From MFD01275-c22 sp963705885 (GTDB taxonomy: Bacteria; Actinomycetota; Actinomycetes; JACCUZ01), in assembly GCA_963705885.1 (NCBI GenBank), contig OY970120.1, forward strand, positions 1,054,001 to 1,118,000: a stretch of 64,000 nucleotides of DNA, read 5' to 3'. The notes below the pieces were generated by a model that did not search any database, was not told the origin of the DNA, and was given only the letters and a program-made list of their open reading frames with translations. The translations under genes and the position numbers were made by a program. Below, one piece after another: positions 7,710-16,850 of the stretch; positions within the stretch are counted from its first letter, which is position 1; the number at the start of each line of letters is the position of its first letter.

Positions 7710-9857
7710 ATGTCCCGACTTCTCCACCGCCTCGGCGGGTCCGCGGCCCGGCACCCGTGGCGGACGATCGCCATCTGGTTCATCGCCGTGCTCGCCGTCC
7801 TCGGGCTGGCCGGCACGGTCGGCGGACCGCTCAACGACGACTACACCATCCCCGGCACCGACAGCCAGCAGGCCTACGACCTGCTCCTCGAGCGCTTCCC
7901 CGAGGTGGCCGGCGCCGACGCCCGCGTCGTGGTGCACGCCGAGGAGGGTGGCCTGGACCCGGCCGCCCTGGGTGCCGCGGAGCGGCGGCTGGCGCGGATG
8001 GCCTCGGTCGGTGTCGTCTCGCCCGCCGTCCTCGCGCCCAGCGGCGACACGGCGGTCATCTCGGTGCAGTACGACGTGCCGGTCACCGAGTTCAGCGGCG
8101 ACGAGGGCGTCGTGGCGCTCGAGCGGGCAAGCGGAGGGCTCGTCGACGCCGGCTACCAGGTCGCCTACGGCGGCCAGGTCCCCGAGAACGTGCAGGCGCC
8201 GGGCGGCACCGCCGAGCTCGTCGGCATCGGCGCCGCGGTCCTGATCCTGCTGCTCGCGTTCGGCTCGGTCGTCGCCGCCGGGCTGCCGATCGGCATCGCC
8301 CTGGTCGGTCTCGGCGTCGGCTCGGGCGGCATCGCGTTGCTGGCGGCGACGCTGGACGTCTCGACGGTCGCACCCACGCTCGCGTCGATGATCGGCATCG
8401 GGGTCGGGGTGGACTACGCCCTCTTCGTCGTCACCCGCCACCGCGACGCCCTGTCCCGCGGGCTCTCCGTCCCCGACGCCGCCGCCGAAGCCAACGCCAC
8501 GGCCGGCATGTCGGTGGTCTTCGCCGGCGGCACGGTGCTGCTGGCGCTGTCCGGCCTGCAGTTCACGGGGGTGCCGAACTTCACCTCGATGGGCTACGCG
8601 ACCGGCATCGTCGTGCTCGTCATCGTGGTCGCGGCGGTCACGCTGCTGCCCGCGCTGCTCGGGCTGGCGGGGCTGCGCGTCTACAGCCGCCGCTCCCGGC
8701 GCAGCGGTCACCTGGAGTCGGCCGCGTCGCACTCGGCCGCCGCGGCCCGGCTCGCGCACACCGTCGGCCGCCGCCCGGTGGCCTGGCTCGTCGGCTCGTC
8801 GGTGCTCCTGCTCGCACTGGCCGCGCCCGCCATGGGCCTGAAGATCGGCAACAGCGACGCCGGCAACGAGCCCGAGGACACGACCATCCGCCAGGCCTAC
8901 GACCTGGTGGAGCAGGCCTTCGGGCCGGGGGCGAACGGCCCATTGCTGGTCGCCGTCGACGTCGCGGGTGTGGGCGCCGACGAGGTCGCCCGGCTGCACG
9001 ACTCGCTGGCCGCGACCGGCGGCGTCGCTGCCGTGTCGCCGGCCACGTTCTCGGCCGACGGCAGCGCCGCCACGCTGACCGTGACACCGACGACGGGGCC
9101 GCAGGACGACGCGACGATCGAGCTGATCAGCGGCCTGCGCCAGACCGTCCCCGACGGCGTGCACATCGGGGGCTTCACGGCGACGATGGTCGACTTCTCC
9201 GACGTCCTCGCCGATCACCTCTGGCTGGTCGTCGCGGTCGTGCTGTCGACGTCGTTCCTGCTCATGGTGCTGGCGTTCCGCTCCATCGTCGTGCCCGTCA
9301 AGGCGGCGCTGGTCAACCTGCTCTCGGTCGGTGCCGCCTACGGCGTGATCACGGTGCTGTTCCAGACCGAGCGCGGTGCCGACCTGCTCGGGCTGCCCGG
9401 GCCGGTGCCGATCGCGGCGTTCGTCCCCGTGCTGATGTTCGCGATCCTGTTCGGCCTGTCGATGGACTACGAGGTCTTCCTGCTCAGCCGGGTGCGTGAG
9501 GAGTACCTGCGCACCGGGGACAGCCGCGCGAGCGTCGTGGCGGGCCTGTCGTCGACGGCCCGGGTGATCAGCTCGGCGGCGGCGATCATGGTCGCGGTGT
9601 TCCTCGGCTTCGCCCTCGACCCGGCGGTCGTCATCAAGATGATGGGCATCGGGCTCGCGACGGCGATCGCCGTCGACGCCACCGTCGTCCGGCTGGTCCT
9701 CGTGCCGGCGACGATGGCCCTGCTGGGCGACCTCAACTGGTACCTCCCCCGCTGGCTGGACAGGCTGCTGCCCGACCTCGACCCGCACGGCACGCACGCC
9801 CTCACCGACGTGCCCGCCCAGCGAGGTCCCGTCGAGGCGCCCACGTCGGCCCGCTGA
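7710..9857 (+). CDS. MMPL family RND transporter
   Basis: A 715-residue membrane protein with the duplicated MMPL layout: one N-terminal helix (TIAIWFIAVLAVLGLAG), an extracytoplasmic domain (about residues 45-170), five helices, a cytoplasmic linker (SRRSRRSGHLESAASHS), a second single helix, a second external domain, and five more helices. The intramembrane proton-relay motifs are GIGVGVDYALFVVTR in the first half and FGLSMDYEVFLLSR in the second. MMPL proteins export lipids, siderophores or drugs; the cargo here is not indicated. AGGAG lies 6 nt before the ATG. No regulator or biosynthetic gene is adjacent. Confidence 0.92.
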   Translation: MSRLLHRLGGSAARHPWRTIAIWFIAVLAVLGLAGTVGGPLNDDYTIPGTDSQQAYDLLLERFPEVAGADARVVVHAEEGGLDPAALGAAERRLARMASVGVVSPAVLAPSGDTAVISVQYDVPVTEFSGDEGVVALERASGGLVDAGYQVAYGGQVPENVQAPGGTAELVGIGAAVLILLLAFGSVVAAGLPIGIALVGLGVGSGGIALLAATLDVSTVAPTLASMIGIGVGVDYALFVVTRHRDALSRGLSVPDAAAEANATAGMSVVFAGGTVLLALSGLQFTGVPNFTSMGYATGIVVLVIVVAAVTLLPALLGLAGLRVYSRRSRRSGHLESAASHSAAAARLAHTVGRRPVAWLVGSSVLLLALAAPAMGLKIGNSDAGNEPEDTTIRQAYDLVEQAFGPGANGPLLVAVDVAGVGADEVARLHDSLAATGGVAAVSPATFSADGSAATLTVTPTTGPQDDATIELISGLRQTVPDGVHIGGFTATMVDFSDVLADHLWLVVAVVLSTSFLLMVLAFRSIVVPVKAALVNLLSVGAAYGVITVLFQTERGADLLGLPGPVPIAAFVPVLMFAILFGLSMDYEVFLLSRVREEYLRTGDSRASVVAGLSSTARVISSAAAIMVAVFLGFALDPAVVIKMMGIGLATAIAVDATVVRLVLVPATMALLGDLNWYLPRWLDRLLPDLDPHGTHALTDVPAQRGPVEAPTSAR

Positions 9858-9949
9858 CCGGGGCGAGCCCGGACTGACGTCTTCGGTTCGTCCTGCTAAC
9901 CTGCAGACGCCCAGAAAGTGGTTAGTACACGACGATCGAGGTGGTCCCC

Positions 9950-10381
9950 ATGCGCCGAGCTGTGACGATCGCCGGTTTGCTCCTGGCCGTCTCGGTCGCG
10001 CTGGTCGGGTGCGGGCGCGACCAGAAGCCGCTGGCCGACGAGCTGTCCCGCTACACGGACCGCGGGGACGGCTGCCAGCAGACGGTCGCCGCGATCACGT
10101 ACGCCGACTCGTCGCTGCGGGCAGCCGGCCAGGAGCGTCACGAACGCTGGGACGACGCGACCCGCAGCAAGGTCGCGACGGTCGGCGGCACAATCGCCCT
10201 CGAGGTCCGCGACTTCCCGTCGGAGGCCACCCTGGAGCAGGCCCGCAAGGTCGCCGGGCTGGCCGCCGACGCCGCCGCCGCGGCGACGACGGACGAGGAG
10301 CGGGTGCGGCTGCTCCGGGAGTACCGCCGCGAGGCCGCGGGGCTCGTCATCCTCTGCGGCCGCGCGGTGCCCGACCTCTGA
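9950..10381 (+). CDS. Predicted lipoprotein, unknown function
   Basis: A 143-residue protein with a type II signal peptide: MRRAVTIAGLLLAVSVALVGC, lipobox LVGC, so it should be anchored to the outer face of the membrane. The mature part is mostly helical and charged (YTDRGDGCQQTVAAI, EERVRLLREYRRE), with three further cysteines. ATG 9950 is preferred over GTG 9941 because a GAGG motif lies 8 nt upstream and it directly begins the basic n-region. It converges on the CGNR regulator gene with only 3 bp between the stops. Confidence 0.75.
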   Translation: MRRAVTIAGLLLAVSVALVGCGRDQKPLADELSRYTDRGDGCQQTVAAITYADSSLRAAGQERHERWDDATRSKVATVGGTIALEVRDFPSEATLEQARKVAGLAADAAAAATTDEERVRLLREYRREAAGLVILCGRAVPDL

Positions 10382-10384
10382 GGC

Positions 10385-10998
10385 TCATCCGGCCCCGGTC
10401 GCGCGCTGCCGCTCGGCGAAGCGGCGGGCCTTCGCCCGGTTGCCGCAGATCGACATGATGCACCAGCGCCGCGGCCGGCCGTTGCGCAGGAACAGCCACC
10501 CGCACCCGTCGCCCGGGCACCGGCCGATGTCGCGGCTCATGGCGTCGTCGATGAGCCGGCGCGCCTCGTCGGCCACCGCGTGCAGGGGGACGTCCAGCGA
10601 GTCGGCGCCGCGGGCGATCGACAGCCCACCCTGTGCCGAGCGCTCGACCCGGGCGGTCGTCCCCGCGGCCGCGAGGACGACCGCGAGCCGGTCGAGCGAC
10701 TCGGGTGACGGCCGGTCGCGGGTCAGCGCCGCGTAGAGGTCGTCGCGGAACGCTCTCGTACGGTCGACGGCCGCGGCGGCCGCGACCGGGTCGTCGGCGG
10801 CGGCCCCGAGCAGCTGCCGGGCGTGGCCGGGGCGCACGAGACCGAGCTCACGGGCCCAGACGACGAGGTCGCGGTAGGTCCCGAGGTACTCGCGGGGGAC
10901 GGGTCCCCCCATCCGGCCCGCGTGTTGCACAGCTCGAGGGCGGGGTGGCCCGCGACGGCGAGGGGCAGCGTCACGCTCCCGACCTGCCGCGATGCCAC
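10385..10998 (-). pseudogene. ABATE/CGNR zinc-finger regulator, frameshifted
   Basis: Family members are about 190-residue transcription regulators with an N-terminal ABATE domain and a C-terminal CGNR zinc finger. Here the finger is intact: CPGDGCGWLFLRNGRPRRWC, then ICGNRAKARRF, giving four cysteine ligands. The start is GTG 10998, giving ASRQVGSVTLPLAVAGHPAL and ELCNTRAGWG. The frame then breaks near 10895-10912 and resumes one frame over as PVPREYLGTYRDLVVWAREL. The break is in a G/C homopolymer run, and one missing base would restore NTRAGWGDPVPREYL, so a sequence error is likely. If real, the protein would lose its DNA-binding finger. Confidence 0.75.
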
Positions 10999-11023
10999 CG
11001 CACCAGTGTGCCGCGTGCCGGGC

Positions 11024-11950
11024 ATGATGGGAGCGGTGTGGACGACCTGGGTCGCCGTTGCCGCGGGCCTCCTGCTGGTGGCCCTCGTCCTGCGCGACAT
11101 CTTCCACACGCTGATCCACCCGGCCGGCCAGGGCACCCTCGCCCGGGTCGTCTTCAGCGGGCTGTGGCGGCTGTCCGGCCGCCTGCGGGGCTTCGCAGGC
11201 CCGGTCGCGCTGGTCGGCCCCCTCGGCGTGGTGCTGGTCATCCTCGTGTGGGCCGTGCTGGTGGTCGTCGGCTGGGCGCTGGTCTACTGGCCGTTCCTGC
11301 CCGAGGGGTTCTCCTACTCCCTCGGGCTGGCCCCCGAGACCCGCTCGCGCGTTCTCGACGCGGGCTACGTGTCGGTCGTGACGATGGCGACCCTCGGGTT
11401 CGGCGACATCGTGCCCGAGAACCCGTGGCTGCGGGTCGCCGTCCCGCTCGAGGCCCTCGTCGGGTTCGCGCTGCTGACCGCAGCCGTGTCCTGGGTCCTG
11501 CAGGTCTACCCGGCCCTGGCCCGGCGCCGTGTCCTCGCGCTGCGCCTGGAGAGCCTCTGCCGCGCCGACCCCACCGGCGACTGGGTCCACCATGACTCCT
11601 CCGCGCCCGCCGGGGTGCTGCACACGTTGGCCGGCGAGGTCTCCGCGGTCCGGGTCGACCTGACGCAGTACGCCGAGACCTACTACTTCCGGGACCCCGG
11701 CGACGTCGCGTCGCTGCCCGCGTCCCTGAGCATCGCGCGCGACCTCGTCGACCGCGCCGCCGCAGCGCCGCGCGCGGACGTCCGCCACGCGGGGAGGACC
11801 CTCGCCGCCGCGCTGGACGACCTTGCCCAGCGGCTCGACCGCGACCACCTGTCGGTGGGCGGATCGACCTCGGAGGTCCTCGACGCGTTCGCGCGGGACC
11901 ACGGCCGGGCGGCGCGCCGGCTGGGGGAGCCGGGTCAGGACCCGGCGTAG
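11024..11950 (+). CDS. Two-pore-segment potassium-channel-like membrane protein
   Basis: About 308 residues. Helices are at roughly 7-25, 65-88 and 130-155, with a pore loop between the last two: YVSVVTMATLGFGDIVP, where TLGFGD matches the K+ channel selectivity filter T-x-G-[YF]-G-D. This is an Ion_trans_2-type channel. The C-terminal 140 residues are cytosolic and helical, with no recognisable RCK/TrkA nucleotide-binding domain. Start is ambiguous: ATG 11024 or 11027, or GTG 11036, which has GGGAG close upstream and a CATGAT box 7 nt away. It overlaps the xdhC-YHS gene tail to tail by 16 bp. Confidence 0.8.
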   Translation: MMGAVWTTWVAVAAGLLLVALVLRDIFHTLIHPAGQGTLARVVFSGLWRLSGRLRGFAGPVALVGPLGVVLVILVWAVLVVVGWALVYWPFLPEGFSYSLGLAPETRSRVLDAGYVSVVTMATLGFGDIVPENPWLRVAVPLEALVGFALLTAAVSWVLQVYPALARRRVLALRLESLCRADPTGDWVHHDSSAPAGVLHTLAGEVSAVRVDLTQYAETYYFRDPGDVASLPASLSIARDLVDRAAAAPRADVRHAGRTLAAALDDLAQRLDRDHLSVGGSTSEVLDAFARDHGRAARRLGEPGQDPA

Positions 11951-12849
11951 CCCGCCGGGTCGGCGGCGAACGCCCGCAGGCAGCCGCTGCCGCAGAACCA
12001 GAAGCGCGTTCCCTCGTGGTCGAGGTGCAGCGATGCGTCCACCGTCGCGACCGACATCGCGCAGACCGGGTCGATCGCCGTGGTGGTGGCGGGTTCGGCG
12101 GCCGCCGGTGCGGCCTCGGCCACCTCGCGTCCCGACGCGCGGCGCCGCTCGGCCACGATCTCGGCCAGGATCGACAGGGCCACCTCGGCGGGGGTGCGCG
12201 CGCCGATGTCGAGTCCGCACGGCGTGCGGACCCGGGCCCGCCGTTCCTCGTCGACGTCGAGCGAGGACACGACGGCCTCGCCCCGCTTGCGGCTGGCGAC
12301 CAGGCCGACGTACGCGACGCCGGCGCCGACAGCAGCCGTGAGCGCCGCCTCCTCGTCCCGTCCGTGCGAGGCGACGACGACGGCCGCCGCCCCCGCCAGG
12401 GCCTCGGGGCCGGTGCCGGCGCCCCCCGCCTGGACCGAGAAGCCGAGCCGGTCCGCGAGCCCGGCCAGGGCCTCGGCGATCGGGGTCGACCCGTGGACCA
12501 GCAGCAGCGGTGCGGGCAGCTCGGGCTCGAGGAAGATCTCCAGGGTCCCGCCGGACAGGCACGGGTTGTGCACGGTCAGCATCCCGTCCTGGTCCGGCTC
12601 CGGCTCGGGGGTGATGCGCAGCAGCAGCGGCTCGCCGGAGTCCAGCAGCGCCAGGCCCTGCGCGCGCACCGTCGACTCGGCGCAGGTCCCGCCGACGAAG
12701 CCCTCGATGGTGCCGTCGCCGAACACGAGGGCCTGGTCACCGGGCTTGGCCGACGTGGGCCGCTCGGCGCGGACCACGCGGGCCAGGACGAACGGCACCC
12801 GCTCGGCGCGCAGCGCCGCCGCCCTCGCCTCGATGGTCGGTCGGCTCAC
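11935..12849 (-). CDS. XdhC/CoxF-family molybdenum enzyme maturation protein fused to a YHS domain
   Basis: A 304-residue protein. Residues 1-90 resemble XdhC_CoxI (AKPGDQALVFGDGTIEGFVGGTCAE); the middle is the Rossmann-like XdhC domain (LLLVHGSTPIAEALAGLADRLG, then VVVASHGRDEEAAL). XdhC proteins bind and sulfurate the Mo cofactor and hand it to the apoenzyme. The last 50 residues are a YHS domain (IDPVCAMSV, then GTRFWFCGSGCLRAFAADP), a small metal-binding module found in copper and heavy-metal proteins. Its GTG overlaps the coxL stop codon (GTGA), placing it fourth in the cox operon. Involvement of YHS in copper delivery to the Mo-Cu site is inference. Confidence 0.88.
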   Translation of the reverse strand: MSRPTIEARAAALRAERVPFVLARVVRAERPTSAKPGDQALVFGDGTIEGFVGGTCAESTVRAQGLALLDSGEPLLLRITPEPEPDQDGMLTVHNPCLSGGTLEIFLEPELPAPLLLVHGSTPIAEALAGLADRLGFSVQAGGAGTGPEALAGAAAVVVASHGRDEEAALTAAVGAGVAYVGLVASRKRGEAVVSSLDVDEERRARVRTPCGLDIGARTPAEVALSILAEIVAERRRASGREVAEAAPAAAEPATTTAIDPVCAMSVATVDASLHLDHEGTRFWFCGSGCLRAFAADPAGYAGS

Positions 12850-15245
12850 GTGATCGCGAGGTCGGTGCGCAACGGGCGACCCTGCATCGTGCGCCAGACC
12901 TGGGCCGGGGTCAGCGGCATGTCGGCGTGCACGACCCCGTAGGGCTGCAGCGCGTCGATGACTGCGTTCACGACGGCCGGCGGCGACCCGACGGTCGCGG
13001 ACTCGCCGACGCCCTTCGCGCCGAGCGGGTGGTGCGGGGAGGGCGTCACGGTCTCGCCGAGCTCCCAGCTCGGGCACTCGAGCGAGGTGGGCAGCAGGTA
13101 GTCCATGAACGAGCCCGAGACGCAGTTGCCGTCCTCGTCGAACGCGAGCCCCTGCATGAGCGCCATGCCGATGCCGTCAGCGAGGCCGCCGTGCACCTGC
13201 CCCTCGACGATCATCGGGTTGATACGCGGGCCGCAGTCGTCGACCGCGACGAAGCGCCGGACCTTCACCTGACCGGTCCCCGGGTCGACGTCGACGACGC
13301 ACACGTAGGCCCCGAAGGGGTAGGTCAGGTTCGGCGGGTCGTAGACCACGGACGCGTCGAGGTGCCCCTCGACGCCCTCGGGCAGCTCGAGGGTGCCGTG
13401 CGCGAGCATCGCGATCTCCTGGATCGTCCTGCCCTGCCCCGGGTCGCCCTTGACCTGCCAGCGGCCGAGGGTCCACTCGAGGTCCCCCGGGTCGATCTCG
13501 AGCGCCGCTGCCGCGACGACCTTGGCCTTCTCGCGCACGCGCTGCGCGACGATCGCCGCGGCGGCGCCGGACACCGGCGTGGAGCGCGAGCCGTAGGTCC
13601 CCAGCCCGAACGGCGTGTTGTCGGTGTCGCCGTGGATGACCTCGATGTCCTCGGGCGGGATGCCCAGCTCGTGGGCGACGATCTGGGCGAACGTCGTCTC
13701 GTGGCCCTGCCCCTGCGTCTGCACCGACAGCCGGACCTGGGCCTTGCCGGTCGGGTGCACGCGCAGCTCGCAGCCGTCGGCCATGCCGAGCCCGAGGATG
13801 TCCATCTGCTTGCGCGGCCCCGCGCCGACCCCCTCGGTGAAGAAGCTCAGACCGATGCCCATCAGCTCGCCGCGCTCGCGCCGCTCCGCCTGCTCCTTGC
13901 GCAGGTCGTCGTAGCCGGCCATGTCCAGGGCCAGCCGCAGCGCGCGCGGGTAGTCGCCGGAGTCGTACTCCCAGCCGGTCTTCGTGGTGTACGGGAACTG
14001 GTCGGGCTGGATGAGGTTCTTCATCCGCAGCTCGGCCGGGTCGTTGCCGAGCTTCTGGGCGAGGACGTCCACCATGCGCTCGACGAGGTAGACGGCCTCG
14101 GTGACCCGGAACGAGCAGGCGTAGGCGACCCCGCCCGGCGCCTTGTTCGTGTAGACGCCGGTGACCTTGCAGTGCGCGGCCCGCAGGTCGTAGCTGCCGG
14201 TGAAGATGTGGAAGAACCCGGCCGGGAACTTCGTCGGCTGCGCGGTGCCGTTGAAGGCGCCGTGGTCGGCGAGCACGTCCACCCGTACGCCGAGGATCGT
14301 GCCGTCGTTCGTCGCCGCGATGGACCCGGTCATGTGGTAGTCGCGGGCGAACGCGGTCGACATCAGGTGCTCGCTGCGGTCCTCGACCCACTTCACCGGC
14401 TTGCCGGTCACGATCGACCCCACGACGGCCAGGACGTAGCCCGGGTAGATGCCGACCTTGCCGCCGAACCCGCCGCCGATGTCCGGGGAGATGATCTGGA
14501 TCTTGTGCTCGGGGATGCCGGACACCAGCGAGTAGACGGTGCGGTGCGCGTGCGGTGCCTGGTTGGTCGACCAGACGGTGAGCTTGCCGGTCACCGGGTC
14601 CATGTCGGCGACCGTGCCGCAGGTCTCCATCGGCGCGGGGTGCACGCGCGGGTAGAGCATCTTCTGGGTGACCACGACGTCCGCCGAGGCGAACACCTCG
14701 TCGGTGAGGTCCTTGTCGCCGGCCTCCCAGTCGAAGATGTGGTTGTTCGCCTTGCCCTCGATGTCGTCCCGGATGACCGGGGCCCCCTCGTCGAGCGCCT
14801 TCTGGGCGTCCATGACCGGCGGCAGCGGCTCGTAGTCGACCTCGATGAGGTCCAGCGCGTCGCGCGCGGCGTACTTGTCCTCGGCGACGACGAAGGCGAC
14901 CTCCTGGCCCTGGAAGCGCACCTTGTCGGTGGCGAGCACCGCCTGGACGTCCATCGACAGCGTCGGCATCCACGCGAGGTTCAGCGTCTCGAGGGTGGCA
15001 CCGGTGATGACCGCCTTCACCTTCGGCATCGCCTCGGCCTCGGAGGTGTCGATCGACCGGATCCGGGCGTGCGCATAGGTGCTGCGCAGGATCGCGGCGT
15101 GCAGCATGCCGGGGAGCGCCACGTCGTCGAGGTAGCGGCCACGGCCGCGGACGAAACGTACGTCCTCCTTGCGCTGCATCCGGCCGAAGCCGATCGGGTT
15201 GCCGGCCTCGCTGGTGGGGACCGGGTCGGGTGCGACGGTGGTCAT
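12846..15245 (-). CDS. coxL: Aerobic carbon monoxide dehydrogenase large subunit, form I
   Basis: A 799-residue molybdopterin-binding subunit that oxidises CO to CO2 at a Mo-Cu centre and passes electrons through CoxS and CoxM to the respiratory chain. The decisive motif is AYACSFR, with the cysteine at residue 377; AYxCSFR marks true (form I) CO dehydrogenases, and this cysteine carries the copper. GVGES near the C-terminus holds the catalytic glutamate, and GGGFGGKVGIYP and VQTQGQGHETTFAQ are cofactor contacts. Length is normal. The ATG overlaps the coxS stop (ATGA) and the stop overlaps the xdhC start, so the operon is tightly coupled. Confidence 0.96.
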   Translation of the reverse strand: MTTVAPDPVPTSEAGNPIGFGRMQRKEDVRFVRGRGRYLDDVALPGMLHAAILRSTYAHARIRSIDTSEAEAMPKVKAVITGATLETLNLAWMPTLSMDVQAVLATDKVRFQGQEVAFVVAEDKYAARDALDLIEVDYEPLPPVMDAQKALDEGAPVIRDDIEGKANNHIFDWEAGDKDLTDEVFASADVVVTQKMLYPRVHPAPMETCGTVADMDPVTGKLTVWSTNQAPHAHRTVYSLVSGIPEHKIQIISPDIGGGFGGKVGIYPGYVLAVVGSIVTGKPVKWVEDRSEHLMSTAFARDYHMTGSIAATNDGTILGVRVDVLADHGAFNGTAQPTKFPAGFFHIFTGSYDLRAAHCKVTGVYTNKAPGGVAYACSFRVTEAVYLVERMVDVLAQKLGNDPAELRMKNLIQPDQFPYTTKTGWEYDSGDYPRALRLALDMAGYDDLRKEQAERRERGELMGIGLSFFTEGVGAGPRKQMDILGLGMADGCELRVHPTGKAQVRLSVQTQGQGHETTFAQIVAHELGIPPEDIEVIHGDTDNTPFGLGTYGSRSTPVSGAAAAIVAQRVREKAKVVAAAALEIDPGDLEWTLGRWQVKGDPGQGRTIQEIAMLAHGTLELPEGVEGHLDASVVYDPPNLTYPFGAYVCVVDVDPGTGQVKVRRFVAVDDCGPRINPMIVEGQVHGGLADGIGMALMQGLAFDEDGNCVSGSFMDYLLPTSLECPSWELGETVTPSPHHPLGAKGVGESATVGSPPAVVNAVIDALQPYGVVHADMPLTPAQVWRTMQGRPLRTDLAIT

Positions 15246-15751
15246 GCCTTCGCCTCCTGCGCCTCGCCCGCGGCGGGCGCGGCCGCCGCGCCGTTGCCGT
15301 GCTCGGCGGCCCAGCGCACCGAGCGCACGATGTTCTCGTAGCCGGTGCACCGGCAGAGCTGCCCGGAGATGGCCTCGCGGATGGTCGCCTCGTCGGGGTC
15401 CGGGTCGTGGTCGAGCAGCCAGCGGGCGGTCATCATCATGCCCGAGGTGCAGAACCCGCACTGCAGGCCGTGCTCGGCGATGAAGCCCTGCTGCACGGGG
15501 TCCAGGTCGGGGCCGGCCGCGAGGTCCTCGACGGTGCGCACGCGACGGCCGTCGGCCATCGCCGCGAGCATCGTGCAGCTCTTCAGCGGCTTGTCGTCGA
15601 CCCAGAGCACGCAGGTGCCGCACTGCGACGTGTCGCACCCCCAGTGCGTGCCGGTCAGGCCGAGGTGGTCGCGCACGAAGTGCACGAGCAGCAGCCGCGG
15701 CTCGATCTCGGCGGTCACCTCGGCGCCGTTGACGGTCATCGTCACCTGCAT
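15242..15751 (-). CDS. coxS: Aerobic carbon monoxide dehydrogenase small (2Fe-2S) subunit
   Basis: A 169-residue iron-sulfur subunit with two [2Fe-2S] clusters. The N-terminal plant-ferredoxin-type cluster is bound by GCDTSQCGTCVLWVDD plus the cysteine of KSCTMLA; the C-terminal helical cluster by QCGFCTSGM and GQLCRCTGYENI. It passes electrons from the Mo-Cu site to the FAD of CoxM. The C-terminal 25 residues are an Ala-rich extension. It sits between coxM (1 bp gap) and coxL (4 bp overlap). Confidence 0.96.
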   Translation of the reverse strand: MQVTMTVNGAEVTAEIEPRLLLVHFVRDHLGLTGTHWGCDTSQCGTCVLWVDDKPLKSCTMLAAMADGRRVRTVEDLAAGPDLDPVQQGFIAEHGLQCGFCTSGMMMTARWLLDHDPDPDEATIREAISGQLCRCTGYENIVRSVRWAAEHGNGAAAAPAAGEAQEAKA

Positions 15752-15752
15752 G

Positions 15753-16625
15753 TCACGCCCTCCCCAGCGCCCGCTCGACGGAGCGGCGCAGCGCCCGGAC
15801 CGTCAGCTCGGCGGCCAGGTGCAGCTTGTAGTCGACCGGCCCGCGCTGGTCGGGCTGCGGGTTGCAGGCCTCGGCGGCCAGCCGGCCGGCCTCGGCAAGG
15901 TTCTCGTCGGTCGGCTCCTTGCCGACCAGGAACTCCTCGGCGCCCGGGGCGCAGAAGTGCTCGGCGCCGAGGGCGGTCAGCCCGATCCCGACGTCGGCGA
16001 CCGTGCCGTCACGCAGCACGACGTAGGCGCCGACGCCGGCGACCGCCCAGTCGCCGGCCCGCCGCTTGACCTTCTCGTACGCGCTGCCGGCGCCGGGTCG
16101 CACGGGCACCCGCACCTCGGTGAGGATCTCGGCCGGGCCGACCGCCGTCTCGTAGGGACCCTGGTGGAACTCCCGGGCGGGCACCGTGCGGGTGCCGGAC
16201 CCCGATCGGATCACCAGGGTCGCCCTGAGCGCGGAGCCGACGGCGGAGAGGTCCTCGGCGGGGTCGGCCTGGCAGAACGAGCCGCCCACGGTGCCGTGCA
16301 GCCGGACCACGGGGTCGGCGATGAGCGCCTCGACGTCGGAGAAGATCGTCTCGTGCCCACCCATGCGGGCGAAGTCGAGCAGCGTCGCGTGCCGGGTCAG
16401 CGCGCCGATGACGAGCTCCTCGCCCTCGACCCGCAGGTAGTCGAGGTCGTGCAGGTCGTTGATGTCGATCACCCACTCGGGCTGGGCGAGGCGCAGGCGC
16501 ATCATCGGCAGCAGGCTGTGGCCCCCGGCGATGAGGCGGGCGTCCTCCCCCTTCTCCCGCAGCAGCTGCAGTGCCTCGTCGATGCTGGTGGCCCGTGCGT
16601 AGTCGACTGGTGCGGGTGTCTGCAT
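15753..16625 (-). CDS. coxM: Aerobic carbon monoxide dehydrogenase medium (FAD) subunit
   Basis: A 290-residue flavoprotein subunit. FAD contacts typical of the family are AGGHSLLPMMRLRLAQP (the AGGHS motif) and TVGGSFCQADPAEDLSA, corresponding to the TIGGxxxxADP motif of the xanthine dehydrogenase family. It is the first gene of the operon coxM-coxS-coxL-xdhC. The ATG at 16625 follows a GAGG motif and precedes QTPAPVDYARATSIDEAL, the usual N-terminus. The 225-bp gap to the divergent secreted-protein gene should hold the operon promoter; no CoxC or CoxH-type sensor gene is next to it. Confidence 0.95.
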   Translation of the reverse strand: MQTPAPVDYARATSIDEALQLLREKGEDARLIAGGHSLLPMMRLRLAQPEWVIDINDLHDLDYLRVEGEELVIGALTRHATLLDFARMGGHETIFSDVEALIADPVVRLHGTVGGSFCQADPAEDLSAVGSALRATLVIRSGSGTRTVPAREFHQGPYETAVGPAEILTEVRVPVRPGAGSAYEKVKRRAGDWAVAGVGAYVVLRDGTVADVGIGLTALGAEHFCAPGAEEFLVGKEPTDENLAEAGRLAAEACNPQPDQRGPVDYKLHLAAELTVRALRRSVERALGRA

Positions 16626-16815
16626 CCTCGTGCCCTCCCGGGACGGCGCGGTCCCGTGCTCCTGCGACCCCGCACCGAGCCGGCGCGGGCCCCTCTCGAC
16701 ACTCTTGCGCGCGCACACGTCGAAGGGAAGGGGCGGTCACGATCCGTGGCTGGCCGGGACGAAATCCGTGATCTTGCGCGCCGCCCCTCCCGACGGGCCC
16801 TACGGTTCGCGCGAC

Positions 16816-16830
16816 GGGAGACGATCTCCC
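16816..16830. promoter_or_regulatory. Palindrome upstream of secreted-protein gene
   Basis: GGGAGA (16816-16821) and TCTCCC (16825-16830) form a perfect inverted repeat with a 3-bp centre, ending 20 bp before the ATG at 16851 and lying in the divergent region with the cox operon. It could be an operator or a 5' UTR hairpin. Neither is proven. Confidence 0.35.
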
Positions 16831-16850
16831 GGCCGACCAGGGGGACCCCG

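Noticed and set aside
11128..12562. Upstream part of the long minus-strand frame that contains the CGNR finger
   Set aside because: Beyond about 10915 the frame is low-complexity shadow of the channel gene; the real N-terminus is in another frame starting at GTG 10998.
12927..15341. 804-codon plus-strand frame opposite coxL
   Set aside because: Antisense shadow of coxL; the minus-strand protein has complete CO dehydrogenase motifs.
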